From Cellulomonas sp. Root485 (GTDB taxonomy: Bacteria > Actinomycetota > Actinomycetes > Actinomycetales > Cellulomonadaceae): DNA of 64,000 bases. Both the position numbers and the translations under genes were made by a program. Numbering within the stretch: position 1 is the first letter of the stretch; the number at the start of each line of letters is the position of its first letter. The notes below the pieces were generated by a model. The model was not told the DNA's origin, did no database searches, and was given only the letters and a program-made list of their open reading frames with translations. The stretch covers positions 967,102 to 1,031,101 of the forward strand of contig NZ_LMFC01000001.1 in NCBI RefSeq assembly GCF_001426705.1, given 5' to 3'. This document shows, piece by piece, positions 45,758 through 55,958 of this stretch.

Positions 45758-47494
45758 TCAGGCGGAGTAACGCGCCCAGACGGTGGCGTCGGACGGCACC
45801 AGCACCGAGCCGTCGGCGGCGACCGCCGGGTCGATCGACGCCAGCAGCACCTCTGCGCCTGCAGGCAACCCCACGGGCTCGGGGCCGAGGTTGGCGACGA
45901 CCAGGACGTCCCGGTTCACGAACGCGATGACGTCGTCCCCGAGGCCGTGCAGCCACTCCATCCCGCCCGAGCCCAGACCCGACTCCCGGCGCAGCTGCAG
46001 CGCCGACCGGTAGGTCTCGTAGGTCGACCCGGCGACGCCGCGCTGGGCGTCGAGCGCGTACGAGGCCCACTCGGCCGGCTGGGGGAGCCACGTCACACCG
46101 GTCGGCGAGAAGCCGAAGCCGTCTTCAGCGGCGGCCCAGGGCAGCGGCACACGGCAACCGTCGCGACCGCGCTCTGCGCCGCCGGTCCGGAAGAACGCGG
46201 GGTCCTGGCGCAGGTCGTCGTCGAGCGACGTGTGGTCCGGAAGGCCGAGCTCCTCGCCCTGGTACAGGTAGGCCGAGCCGGGCAGGCCCAGCATCAGCAG
46301 CGACGCGCAGCGGGCGCGCTGCAGGCCGAGGGCCTCGTCGGGCTGCTCGTCGCCGTGCCCGATGCCGTTGGGGCGTGAGCCCGGCTCGGGCAGGCCCAGC
46401 CGGGAGGCGTGCCGGACGACGTCGTGGTTCGAGAGGACCCAGGTGGTCGGGGCGCCGACAGCGTCCGACGCGCGGTACGACGCCTCGACGACCGTGCGCA
46501 GCGCCGGGGCGTCCCAGTGCGTCGCCAGGAACGCGAAGTTGAAGGCCTGGTGCATCTCGTCGGACCGCACGTAGCGGCTCAACCGGGACAGGGGCTCCAC
46601 CCAGGCCTCGGCGACGAGAGCTCGGTCGCCGTCGTACTCGGCGAGCACCTGGTGCCACGCGCGGTAGATGTCGTGCACGCCGTCCTGGTCGAACATCGGG
46701 CCCTGGTTGCCGGAGCCGGAGACGGTGTCGGTGGGCTCGACGTCGTCGGACCCCTCGATCATGGAGACGTGGCCGTCCCAGTCGGGGAGCCCGGGGGCCT
46801 TGACCATGCCGTGCGCGACGTCGATGCGGAAGCCGTCGACCCCGCGGCCCAGCCAGAACCGCAGGACGTCCTCGAACTCCGACCGCACCTCGGGGTGCTC
46901 CCAGTCCAGGTCGGGCTGGCGCGAGTCGAACAGGTGCAGGTACCACTCGCCGGGCGTGCCGTCGGGGTCCGTCGTCCGGGTCCACGCCGGGCCGCCGAAG
47001 ATCGACTGCCAGTTGTTGGGCGGCTCGGTCCCGTCGACCCCGCGGCCCTCACGGAACAGGTAGCGGGCGCGCTCCGGGGAGCCCGGTCCGGCGGCCAGCG
47101 CCGCCTGGAACCACGCGTGCTCGTCGGAGGTGTGGTTGGGCACCAGGTCGACGATCACGCGCAGGCCGAGGCGGTGGGCGCGCTCGAGCATGACGTCGAA
47201 GTCGGCGAGCGTGCCGAAGAGCGGGTCGACGTCGCGGTAGTCGGCCACGTCGTACCCGGCGTCGGCCTGGGGGGACCGGTAGAACGGCGAGAGCCACACG
47301 GCGTCCACGCCGAGCTCGGCCAGGTGGTCCAGGCGCGAGGTCACGCCGGGCAGGTCGCCGATGCCGTCACCGGACGCGTCGGCGAACGAGCGCGGGTAGA
47401 CCTGGTAGATCACGGCATCCCGCCACCACTCGCCGTCGGGCGATCCGGCGGTGTGCACCAGGGTGCGCAGGGGTCGGGTGTCGATCGTCGTCAT
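45758..47494 (-). CDS. Cytoplasmic alpha-glucosidase (GH13, oligo-1,4/1,6-glucosidase type)
   Basis: Encodes 578 residues with no signal peptide. GH13 motifs are IYQVYPRSFADASGDGIGDL, DLVPNHTS, nucleophile GVDGFRIDVAHGM, acid/base LVAEAWVE and VLSNHDVVRH. The DGIGDLPG and VDLVPNHTS pattern is that of alpha-glucosidases such as AglA/MalL acting on maltose, maltotriose or isomaltose. It releases glucose from imported maltodextrins. ATG 47494 is preferred (MTTIDTRPL) with GAGG 10 nt upstream. It lies 82 nt after the lacI gene on the same strand, so both are probably one transcript. Confidence 0.92.
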   Translation of the reverse strand: MTTIDTRPLRTLVHTAGSPDGEWWRDAVIYQVYPRSFADASGDGIGDLPGVTSRLDHLAELGVDAVWLSPFYRSPQADAGYDVADYRDVDPLFGTLADFDVMLERAHRLGLRVIVDLVPNHTSDEHAWFQAALAAGPGSPERARYLFREGRGVDGTEPPNNWQSIFGGPAWTRTTDPDGTPGEWYLHLFDSRQPDLDWEHPEVRSEFEDVLRFWLGRGVDGFRIDVAHGMVKAPGLPDWDGHVSMIEGSDDVEPTDTVSGSGNQGPMFDQDGVHDIYRAWHQVLAEYDGDRALVAEAWVEPLSRLSRYVRSDEMHQAFNFAFLATHWDAPALRTVVEASYRASDAVGAPTTWVLSNHDVVRHASRLGLPEPGSRPNGIGHGDEQPDEALGLQRARCASLLMLGLPGSAYLYQGEELGLPDHTSLDDDLRQDPAFFRTGGAERGRDGCRVPLPWAAAEDGFGFSPTGVTWLPQPAEWASYALDAQRGVAGSTYETYRSALQLRRESGLGSGGMEWLHGLGDDVIAFVNRDVLVVANLGPEPVGLPAGAEVLLASIDPAVAADGSVLVPSDATVWARYSA

Positions 47495-47576
47495 GCGGGC
47501 ATGCCTCACTTCGCGGGGTCTCAGAAGGGGGGAGGCGCCGTTGCCGAACAGGGGTCCCGGAGGACTCACGGTCCGG

Positions 47577-48650
47577 TCAGAGTACGGCGGGAGCCTCAGC
47601 GGTCACAGCGACCGAGGTCAGGACAGGTGCGGCGCCGGTGGAGCCGCGGACGATGAGCTCGGGGTGGAACTTGAGCTCTGTCCGGGATGCCGGGGTTCCG
47701 TTGATCTCGCCGACGAGCGCGGAGACCGCGGCGTGGCCCATGGAGAGCACCGGCTGGCGCACGGTGGTCAGCGGCGGGTCGGTGAACGCGATCAGCGGGG
47801 AGTCGTCGAAGCCGACCACCGACAGGTCGCCCGGCACCGACAGCCCGCGCGAGCGGGCCGCACGGATGGCGCCGAGCGCCATCAGGTCCGAGCCGCAGAT
47901 GATCGCGGTGTGCCCCGAGTCGATCAGCTCGAGGGCCGCCGCCTGGCCACCCTCGACCGTGAACAGCGTGGTGACGACGTGACCGTCGGTGTCCGTGACG
48001 CCGAGGTGGCGTTCCAGGTTGACCGCGAACTCCACCCGTTTGCGGGCGGCCGGCACGAAGCGCTCCGGGCCGATCGCTAGGCCGATCGAGCGATGGCCCA
48101 GCGAGACCAGGTGCCGGAAGGCCAGGTCCAGCGCGGCCGAGTCGTCGGTCGACACGGACGGGGCGTCGACCCCTTCGGCGAAGCCGTTGACCAGGACGAT
48201 CGGCATGCCGCGGCTGCGCAGGCGGTGGTACCGCTCCTTGCTGGCGGTCGTGTCGGCGTGCAGGCCGGACACGAAGACGATCCCGTCGACGGCGTGCTCG
48301 AGCAGCATCTCGACGTACTGGTCCTCGGTGGTCCCGCCCGGCGACTGCGTGCACAGCAGCGGCGTGTACCCCCGCTCGGTCAGCATCGTCTCGATGACCT
48401 GCGCGAACGCCGGGAACACCGGGTTCGACAGCTCGGGCACCACGAGGCCGACGAGGCCGGCGGACCGGGTGCGCAGCTTCTCGGGTCGCTCGTACCCGAG
48501 CACGTCGAGGGCCGCCAGCACGGCTTGCCGCGCCTGGGCCGACACGCCGTGCTTGCCGTTGAGGACCCGAGACACCGTTGCCGTGCTGACGCCGGCCTGT
48601 TCGGCCAGGTCCGTCAGTCGGGTGCGCACAGGCGGCAGCGTAGGGGACAC
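47577..48650 (-). CDS. LacI-family transcriptional regulator (maltodextrin repressor)
   Basis: Encodes 357 residues. An N-terminal LacI HTH (TRLTDLAEQAGVSTATVSRVLNG) and hinge (AVLAALDVLGYERP) precede the periplasmic-binding-like effector domain (GLVVPELSNPVFPAFAQVIE; DGIVFVSG; SVVGFDDSPL). GTG 48650 is chosen over ATG 48677 because AGGAGGT ends 3 nt before it, one of the strongest ribosome sites in the window. Position between alpha-glucosidase and malE and the shared operator sequences indicate it represses both, itself and the amylase, and is released by a maltodextrin (inference). Confidence 0.9.
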   Translation of the reverse strand: MSPTLPPVRTRLTDLAEQAGVSTATVSRVLNGKHGVSAQARQAVLAALDVLGYERPEKLRTRSAGLVGLVVPELSNPVFPAFAQVIETMLTERGYTPLLCTQSPGGTTEDQYVEMLLEHAVDGIVFVSGLHADTTASKERYHRLRSRGMPIVLVNGFAEGVDAPSVSTDDSAALDLAFRHLVSLGHRSIGLAIGPERFVPAARKRVEFAVNLERHLGVTDTDGHVVTTLFTVEGGQAAALELIDSGHTAIICGSDLMALGAIRAARSRGLSVPGDLSVVGFDDSPLIAFTDPPLTTVRQPVLSMGHAAVSALVGEINGTPASRTELKFHPELIVRGSTGAAPVLTSVAVTAEAPAVL

Positions 48651-48737
48651 CGGACCTCCTCGTCCGTAGTCGTTCATGAGTGGTTCGTCGTGGGTGCAGT
48701 GATGCGTCTGCACGCTCCGTGAAACCGTTGCCTGAAA

Positions 48738-48781
48738 GTTACCGTAACGACTTGCAAGCGCTGTGGCAACGAGGCTAACTT
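48738..48781. promoter_or_regulatory. Divergent lacI/malE promoter-operator region
   Basis: lacI promoter, minus strand: -35 TTGCCA (48764-48769), 17 nt, -10 TACGGT (48741-48746). malE promoter, plus strand: -35 TTGCAA (48752-48757), 18 nt, -10 TAACTT (48776-48781). A palindrome CTTGCAAG (48751-48758) lies in the lacI spacer and over the malE -35. TTGCAAGCGCTG with CAACGAG downstream repeats the motif before the amylase. A second palindrome GTTACCGTAAC is at 48738-48748. One repressor bound here would control both directions. Confidence 0.65.
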
Positions 48782-48846
48782 CGGCGCATCAGGCCAGCGT
48801 CGGTGGGGTTCCGCCGCGCGGCACACACCCCACTTTGGAGATGACG

Positions 48847-50088
48847 ATGCGACGGAGCATCCCTGTCGTCGCGGCGACGCTCGGCCTCGCGCTGACGCTC
48901 ACCGCGTGCTCGGGCTCGGCTGAGGAGCCGGCCGACGACACCACCAGCAGCGCGGCCGAGTCCACCGGTTCGTTCGTGATGTGGGTCGACGAGACCCGCA
49001 TCGACTCGTTCAAGCCCATCGCCGCCGAGTTCGAGGCCGAGACCGGCGTCAAGGTCGAGCTCGTGCAGAAGATCTCGGGTGAGATCAAGGACGACTTCAT
49101 CGCACAGGTGCCGACGGGCGAGGGCCCCGACGTCATCATCGGTGCCCACGACTGGACCGGCAGCTTCGTCACCAACGGTGTCGTGGCCCCGATCGAGCTG
49201 GGCGACCAGGCCGGCAACTTCGCGGAGTCCGCCATCACCGCGTTCGCCTACGACGGCCAGCAGTACGGCATGCCGTACGCGATCGAGAACATCGCGCTCA
49301 TCCGCAACAACGCGATCCTTCCCGACACGCCCGCCACCACCTTCGACGAGCTCGTCGCGCAGGCCAAGGGTGCCGGCACCGAGTTCTCCGTCGTGATCCA
49401 GCAGGGTCCGGACGCCGGCGACGCGTACCACCTGTACCCGCTGCAGACGTCGTTCGGTGCCCCGATCTTCACGCAGACCGAGGACGGCTCGTACACGACC
49501 GAGCTCGGCCTGGGCGGCCCCGCGGGTGACGCGTTCGCGGCCTACCTGCAGAAGCTGGGCCAGGAGAAGGTCCTCGACCCGCAGATCGACGGCGACAAGG
49601 CCAAGCAGGCCTTCCTCGACGGCAAGGCCCCGTACATCGTCTCCGGCCCGTGGTACGCCACGGAGTTCGTCGACGAGGGCATGGACATCTCCGTGCTCCC
49701 CGTCCCGAGCGCCGGTGGCCAGGAGTCGAAGCCGTTCGTCGGCGTCCAGGGCGCGTTCATCTCCGCCAAGTCGAAGAACGCCGTCCTCGCCAACGAGTTC
49801 GTGACGAACTTCCTCACCACCGAGAAGATCCAGACCGAGCTGTACGAGTCCGGCGGTCGCCTCCCGGCCCTGACCGCCTCGGCGGAGAAGATCGACGACC
49901 CGATCCTCCAGGGCTTCAACGAGGCCGGCGCGACCGGTGCGCCCATGCCGTCGACCCCCGAGATGGGCTCGATGTGGGAGTTCTGGGGCACGACCGAGGT
50001 CCAGATCATCGGTGGCCAGGCGCCTGACCCGGCCGCCGCGTGGAACACGATGGTGACCAACATGCAGGGCGCGATCGACGCCGCCTGA
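48847..50088 (+). CDS. malE: Maltodextrin-binding lipoprotein MalE
   Basis: Encodes 413 residues. Lipoprotein signal ends LTLTAC (Cys21). The fold matches maltose/maltodextrin-binding proteins: FVMWVDETRIDSFKPIAAEFEAETGVKV, GPDVIIGAHDWTG, YGMPYAIENIALIRN, AFLDGKAPYIVSGPWY and EFVTNFLTTEKIQ. It captures linear maltodextrins outside the membrane. ATG 48847 is preferred because GGAG ends 6 nt before it; ATG 48841 touches that site. It is followed by a large hairpin before malF, which probably raises malE mRNA over that of the permeases. Confidence 0.92.
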   Translation: MRRSIPVVAATLGLALTLTACSGSAEEPADDTTSSAAESTGSFVMWVDETRIDSFKPIAAEFEAETGVKVELVQKISGEIKDDFIAQVPTGEGPDVIIGAHDWTGSFVTNGVVAPIELGDQAGNFAESAITAFAYDGQQYGMPYAIENIALIRNNAILPDTPATTFDELVAQAKGAGTEFSVVIQQGPDAGDAYHLYPLQTSFGAPIFTQTEDGSYTTELGLGGPAGDAFAAYLQKLGQEKVLDPQIDGDKAKQAFLDGKAPYIVSGPWYATEFVDEGMDISVLPVPSAGGQESKPFVGVQGAFISAKSKNAVLANEFVTNFLTTEKIQTELYESGGRLPALTASAEKIDDPILQGFNEAGATGAPMPSTPEMGSMWEFWGTTEVQIIGGQAPDPAAAWNTMVTNMQGAIDAA

Positions 50089-50094
50089 GCACAC

Positions 50095-50137
50095 CGCCCG
50101 CCTCACCGTCGGCGCACATCCGACGGTGGGGCGGGCG
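50095..50137 (+). terminator. Hairpin between malE and malF (attenuator or mRNA stabiliser)
   Basis: 50095-50112 pairs with 50120-50137, 17 of 18 positions matched and a 7-nt loop, followed by TCTCTC. It starts 6 nt after the malE stop. In other mal operons such elements lower permease expression relative to the binding protein. Confidence 0.75.
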
Positions 50138-50244
50138 TCTCTCAGTCCGCGCGAGATCTCCGAGCGCGCGGCCGCCGATCATCAGTGCCAGATTGCAAGT
50201 CAGGGCGGGTGCGAGGGCGCTCCCGCGGCCGAGGAGGCACCTCA

Positions 50245-51863
<1,619 letters not shown>

Positions 51864-51864
<1 letters not shown>

Positions 51865-52748
51865 TGACCACGCACTCGGTCGAGGCCAACAGGTCCCCCG
51901 TGAAGGGCGCTCGCTGGTGGCGGGAGGTCGGCTGGCGGCACGTCGTCGCCATCGTCACGATCGCGGCGGTGTCCCTGCCGATCCTCTACATCCTGTCCGC
52001 CTCCCTGAACCCCGGCGGGACGCTGACCGGCTCGAACGACCTGTTCCGCACCTTCGACCTGGCCAACTACGGGACCTTGGCACCCGAGGGCTTCTGGGGC
52101 TGGATGCGCAACACGCTGATCGTCTCCACGGTCACGGCGGTCGGCACGGTCCTCCTGGGAGCCGCAGCCGCCTACGCGTTCTCGCGTTTCCGGTTCCGTG
52201 GGCGCCACGGCACTCTCACCGGCCTGCTGCTTGCGCAGATGTTCCCGCAGACGCTCGCGTTCGTCGCGATCTTCCTGCTGCTGTTCACGCTCGGCAAGGT
52301 GTTCCCGGCGCTGGGTCTGAACAGTCTGCTCGGACTGATCTGCGTGTACCTCGGGGGTGCCCTCGGCGTGAACACGTTCCTGATGTACGGATTCTTCAAC
52401 ACCGTGCCGCGTGAGCTCGACGAGGCCGCCAAGATCGACGGGGCGTCCCACGCGCAGATCTTCTGGACGATGATCCTGCGCCTGACCGCGCCCATCCTCG
52501 CGGTGGTCGGGCTCCTGTCGTTCGTCAGCTCGTTCGGCGACTTCCTCCTCGCGAAGGTGATCCTGCAGTCCAAGGACAAGTACACCGTCGCGCTCGGCCT
52601 GTACTCGTGGGCGTCCGACGAGCGCACGGCGGACTGGGGTGTCTTCGCGGCGGGCGCCGTGATCGCCGCGATCCCCGTCCTCGTTCTGTTCTTCGCCCTG
52701 CAGAAGTACATCGTCGGGGGGCTGACGGCGGGGGCGGTCAAGGGGTGA
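51864..52748 (+). CDS. malG: Maltodextrin ABC transporter permease MalG
   Basis: Encodes 294 residues with six helices. The EAA motif PRELDEAAKIDGASHAQIFW and C-terminal ALQKYIVGGLTAGAVKG are typical of MalG; the GLTAGAVKG tail is the segment that reaches into the MalE binding cleft in E. coli. It pairs with MalF. No ATPase gene follows; instead a GH13 enzyme starts in a GTGA overlap with its stop. Confidence 0.94.
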
Positions 52749-54592
52749 GCCCGTCTCGCCACCTGCTCGACCAGCCGCACCACGACGGCTCCGAGCTGTA
52801 CGTCCGGCGCGCCACGCCGCGGCTCGGGGACGTCGTCCCGGTGCGCGTCCGGGTGCCGCTGTCGGGGACCGAGCGGGCCGTCTGGCTGCGCACGGTCCGC
52901 GACGCGGAGCCGCGGATGGTGCCGACGCGGCTCGAGCGGGTGGGCGACGACGCGCGCTGGTACGTCGGCGACGTGCCGGTGCACAACCCCGTGGCCGGCT
53001 ACCGCGTCCTGCTCGACGAGCCCGGCGGGTACCGCTGGCTCAACGGCCGCGGCGTGCACGAGCGGGACGTGCCCGACGCGGGCGACTTCCGGCTCACCGT
53101 GCACGACCCCGCGCCGGCCTGGATGGACACCTCGGTGGTCTACCAGGTGTTCCCGGACCGGTTCGCACGCTCGGGGCAGCAGACCGGCGACCTCCCGGAC
53201 TGGGCGCTGCCTGCGGCGTGGGACGACGAGCCGATCGCGTCCGGTCGCGGCGTCGCGCAGCAGTACTTCGGCGGCGACCTGCCGGGCGTCGAGCAGCGGC
53301 TCGACCACCTGCAGCGCCTCGGTGTCGACACCCTGTACCTGACACCGGTGTTCCCCGGCCGCTCGAACCACCGCTACGACGCGAGCACGTTCGACGTCGT
53401 CGACCCGCTGCTGGGTGGCGACGAGGCGCTCGCGTCGCTGAGCCGCGCGGTGCACGCGCGCGGCATGCGGATCCTGGGCGACCTCACGACGAACCACACC
53501 GGCGCGGGTCATGAGTGGTTCGCCCGCGCCCAGGCGGACCGGTCCGGCGAGGAGGCGACCTTCTACTACTGGACCGACGACGACCCCGGCTACGTCGGCT
53601 GGCTGGAGCACGCGTCGCTGCCCAAGCTCAACTACAACGCCCCGGCGCTGTCCGGCCGCATGGTCGAGGGACCCGACTCGGTGATCGGTCGCTGGCTCGT
53701 GGAGCCGTACTCCCTGGACGGCTGGCGCATCGACGTCGCCAACATGACCGGCCGGTACGCCGACGACGACCTGACGCTCCAGGTGGCCCGCACGATCCGG
53801 TCGACGATGCACGCCCTCAACCCCGAGGCGGTGCTGGTCTCGGAGCACTTCCACGACGCCGGCACCGACCTCGCGGCGGGCGGCTGGCACGCGAACATGA
53901 ACTACTCGGCGTTCACGCGGCCGGTGTGGACGTGGCTGGTGGACCCGCACCTCGATCTCGGCTTCCTCGGGATGCCCGTGCCGATCCCGCGCCGCGACGG
54001 GGTGTCCATGGTCGACACCATGCGCGACTTCGACTCGACCGTGCCGTGGGCCGTGACCACCCACCAGTGGAACATGCTCGGCTCGCACGACACCGCCCGG
54101 CTGCGGACCGTCGTCGGCACGCGCGAGCGCGTCGAGCTGGCCGCCGGTCTGCTGTTCACGTACCCGGGGACGCCCGCGATGTTCGCGGGCGACGAGGGCG
54201 GGCTGACCGGCACCAACGGCGAGCACGCCCGCGTCCCGATGCCCTGGGACCAGATCGACGCCGGCGGCGGTCCGCGCTGGGACGCCGCGACGTTCGAGAT
54301 CTACCGGTCGCTCATCGCGGTCCGCCGCGGCTCCCGCGCGCTGCGCGAGGGCGGGATGCGGTGGGCCGTCGTGACGCCCGACGCGGTCGCGTACCTGCGC
54401 GAGACGCTGGACGAGCGCGTGCTCGTGCTCGTCGCGCGCGCTCCGTGGGAAGGGACCGACCTGCCGCGACACCTGCTCGCACCGGGGGCATCGCCGGAGA
54501 ACCTGTACGGCGGTGGGGACCTCGGGGTGCGACCCGATCGCCTCCGGCTGCCGGGCGACGGACCCGGGGTGCAGGTCTGGCGGCTGGCCTGA
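52745..54592 (+). CDS. Neopullulanase/cyclomaltodextrinase-like GH13 enzyme
   Basis: Encodes 615 residues without a signal peptide. An N-terminal beta domain of about 120 residues (CBM34-like, VPVRVRVPLSGTERAVWLR) precedes the GH13 barrel: VVYQVFPDRFARSG, YLTPVFPGRSNHRYDA, GDLTTNHTG, nucleophile LDGWRIDVANMTG, acid/base VLVSEHFHDAG and MLGSHDTARL. Insertions and the N-domain fit the neopullulanase/maltogenic amylase group that degrades imported maltodextrins or cyclodextrins. GTG start overlaps malG by 4 bp, making it the last gene of the mal operon. Confidence 0.88.
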   Translation: MSPSRHLLDQPHHDGSELYVRRATPRLGDVVPVRVRVPLSGTERAVWLRTVRDAEPRMVPTRLERVGDDARWYVGDVPVHNPVAGYRVLLDEPGGYRWLNGRGVHERDVPDAGDFRLTVHDPAPAWMDTSVVYQVFPDRFARSGQQTGDLPDWALPAAWDDEPIASGRGVAQQYFGGDLPGVEQRLDHLQRLGVDTLYLTPVFPGRSNHRYDASTFDVVDPLLGGDEALASLSRAVHARGMRILGDLTTNHTGAGHEWFARAQADRSGEEATFYYWTDDDPGYVGWLEHASLPKLNYNAPALSGRMVEGPDSVIGRWLVEPYSLDGWRIDVANMTGRYADDDLTLQVARTIRSTMHALNPEAVLVSEHFHDAGTDLAAGGWHANMNYSAFTRPVWTWLVDPHLDLGFLGMPVPIPRRDGVSMVDTMRDFDSTVPWAVTTHQWNMLGSHDTARLRTVVGTRERVELAAGLLFTYPGTPAMFAGDEGGLTGTNGEHARVPMPWDQIDAGGGPRWDAATFEIYRSLIAVRRGSRALREGGMRWAVVTPDAVAYLRETLDERVLVLVARAPWEGTDLPRHLLAPGASPENLYGGGDLGVRPDRLRLPGDGPGVQVWRLA

Positions 54593-54596
54593 TCGT

Positions 54597-54602
54597 TAGG
54601 CT
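54597..54602 (+). promoter_or_regulatory. Candidate -10 (TAGGCT), leaderless type, for dgt
   Basis: TAGGCT ends 6 nt before GTG 54609. No ribosome site and no clear -35. Confidence 0.5.
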
Positions 54603-54608
54603 GGCACC

Positions 54609-55916
54609 GTGACCCAACTCGACCAGTCTCTCGACCTCGACGGCTACGTCGACGCCGACCGGGCGCGCTGGGTCCCCGAGCCGGTCAAGTCACGCGAGCG
54701 GACGGCGTTCGAGCGGGACCGCGCGCGTCTCGTGCACTCCTCGGCACTGCGTCGCCTGGGCGCCAAGACGCAGGTGCTCGGGCCGTCGTCCGACGACTTC
54801 GTGCGCACGCGCCTGACCCACACGCTCGAGGTCGCCCAGGTGGGTCGGGAGATCGGCAAGGCGCTGGGCTGCGACCCCGACATCGTCGACACCGCATGCC
54901 TGGCGCACGACCTCGGGCACCCGCCGTTCGGGCACAACGGCGAGCGCGCGCTGGCGGAGCTGGCCAGGGGGATCGGCGGGTTCGAGGGCAACGCCCAGAC
55001 GCTCCGGCTGCTCACCCGGCTGGAGCCCAAGGTCGTCGCCCCGGACGGTCGCGCGGTCGGCCTCAACCTGACCCGCGCCAGCCTCGACGCCTCAGTGAAG
55101 TACCCGTGGCGGCACCTGCAGGGACCGGTGAGCGCCGCGAGCGGGAGGCCGACGCACAAGTTCGGCGTCTACGAGGACGACCTGCCCGTCTTCGAGTGGC
55201 TGCGCGAGCAGGCGCCCGACGGCCGCAAGTGCCTCGAGGCGCAGGTCATGGACCTGGCCGACGACATCTCCTACTCGGTGCACGACGTGGAGGACGCGGT
55301 CGTCGGCGGTCGCCTGGACCTGGAGGTCCTGGGCGTGCCCGGGGAGCGCGACCGCGTGGTCGAGGCCGTCCAGACCTGGTACGGAGACGCTGTCAGCGCC
55401 GACGGGCTGCAGGACGCGATCGACCGGCTGGTGGCAGCGCGGCTGTGGCGTCCGGGGTTCGACGGCTCCCGCGCCGCGCTGGCGTCGCTCAAGGACTCCA
55501 CCAGCCAGCTGATCGGCCGGTTCGCCAAGGCGTCGCAGCTGGCCACGCGCGAGGAGTACGGCCCGGGACCGCTCACCCGGTACGCGGCCGACCTGATCGT
55601 GCCGCACGACACCCTGGCCGAGATCCTCGTGCTCAAGGGCCTCGCCGTCACCTACGTCATGGCACCGCGCGAGCTCGAACCGCTCTACCACCGGCAGCGC
55701 GAGGTCCTCGTCGACCTGGTGCACGTGCTGTCCGAGCGGGCGCCGATCGCGCTCGAGCCGCCGTTCGCGGCGGACTGGGTGGAGGCCGCGAACGACGCCG
55801 CCCGCCTGCGCGTGGTGATCGACCAGGTGGCCTCGCTCACCGACGTCTCCGCGGCCGAGCTGCACGCCCGCCTGGTTCACCCGCCCCGGCACGGCGGACC
55901 GCCCGTCCTGGTCTGA
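54609..55916 (+). CDS. dgt: Deoxyguanosinetriphosphate triphosphohydrolase-like protein
   Basis: Encodes 435 residues of the dGTPase/HD superfamily. The N-terminal RDRARLVHSSALRRLGAKTQV, metal-binding RLTHTLEVAQ, HDLGHPPFGHNGE (HD pair) and DLADDISYSVHDVEDA are intact. It hydrolyses dNTPs to deoxynucleosides and triphosphate. In Actinobacteria dgt regularly precedes dnaG, as here (42-nt gap). GTG start is predicted to be leaderless. Confidence 0.94.
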   Translation: MTQLDQSLDLDGYVDADRARWVPEPVKSRERTAFERDRARLVHSSALRRLGAKTQVLGPSSDDFVRTRLTHTLEVAQVGREIGKALGCDPDIVDTACLAHDLGHPPFGHNGERALAELARGIGGFEGNAQTLRLLTRLEPKVVAPDGRAVGLNLTRASLDASVKYPWRHLQGPVSAASGRPTHKFGVYEDDLPVFEWLREQAPDGRKCLEAQVMDLADDISYSVHDVEDAVVGGRLDLEVLGVPGERDRVVEAVQTWYGDAVSADGLQDAIDRLVAARLWRPGFDGSRAALASLKDSTSQLIGRFAKASQLATREEYGPGPLTRYAADLIVPHDTLAEILVLKGLAVTYVMAPRELEPLYHRQREVLVDLVHVLSERAPIALEPPFAADWVEAANDAARLRVVIDQVASLTDVSAAELHARLVHPPRHGGPPVLV

Positions 55917-55946
55917 GATCGGTCCGGCTCGGAGGGTGCCGACGCC

Positions 55947-55952
55947 TAGACT
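55947..55952 (+). promoter_or_regulatory. Candidate -10 (TAGACT), leaderless type, for dnaG
   Basis: TAGACT ends 6 nt before GTG 55959, within the 42-nt dgt-dnaG gap. No ribosome site. Confidence 0.5.
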
Positions 55953-55958
55953 CCTCGC

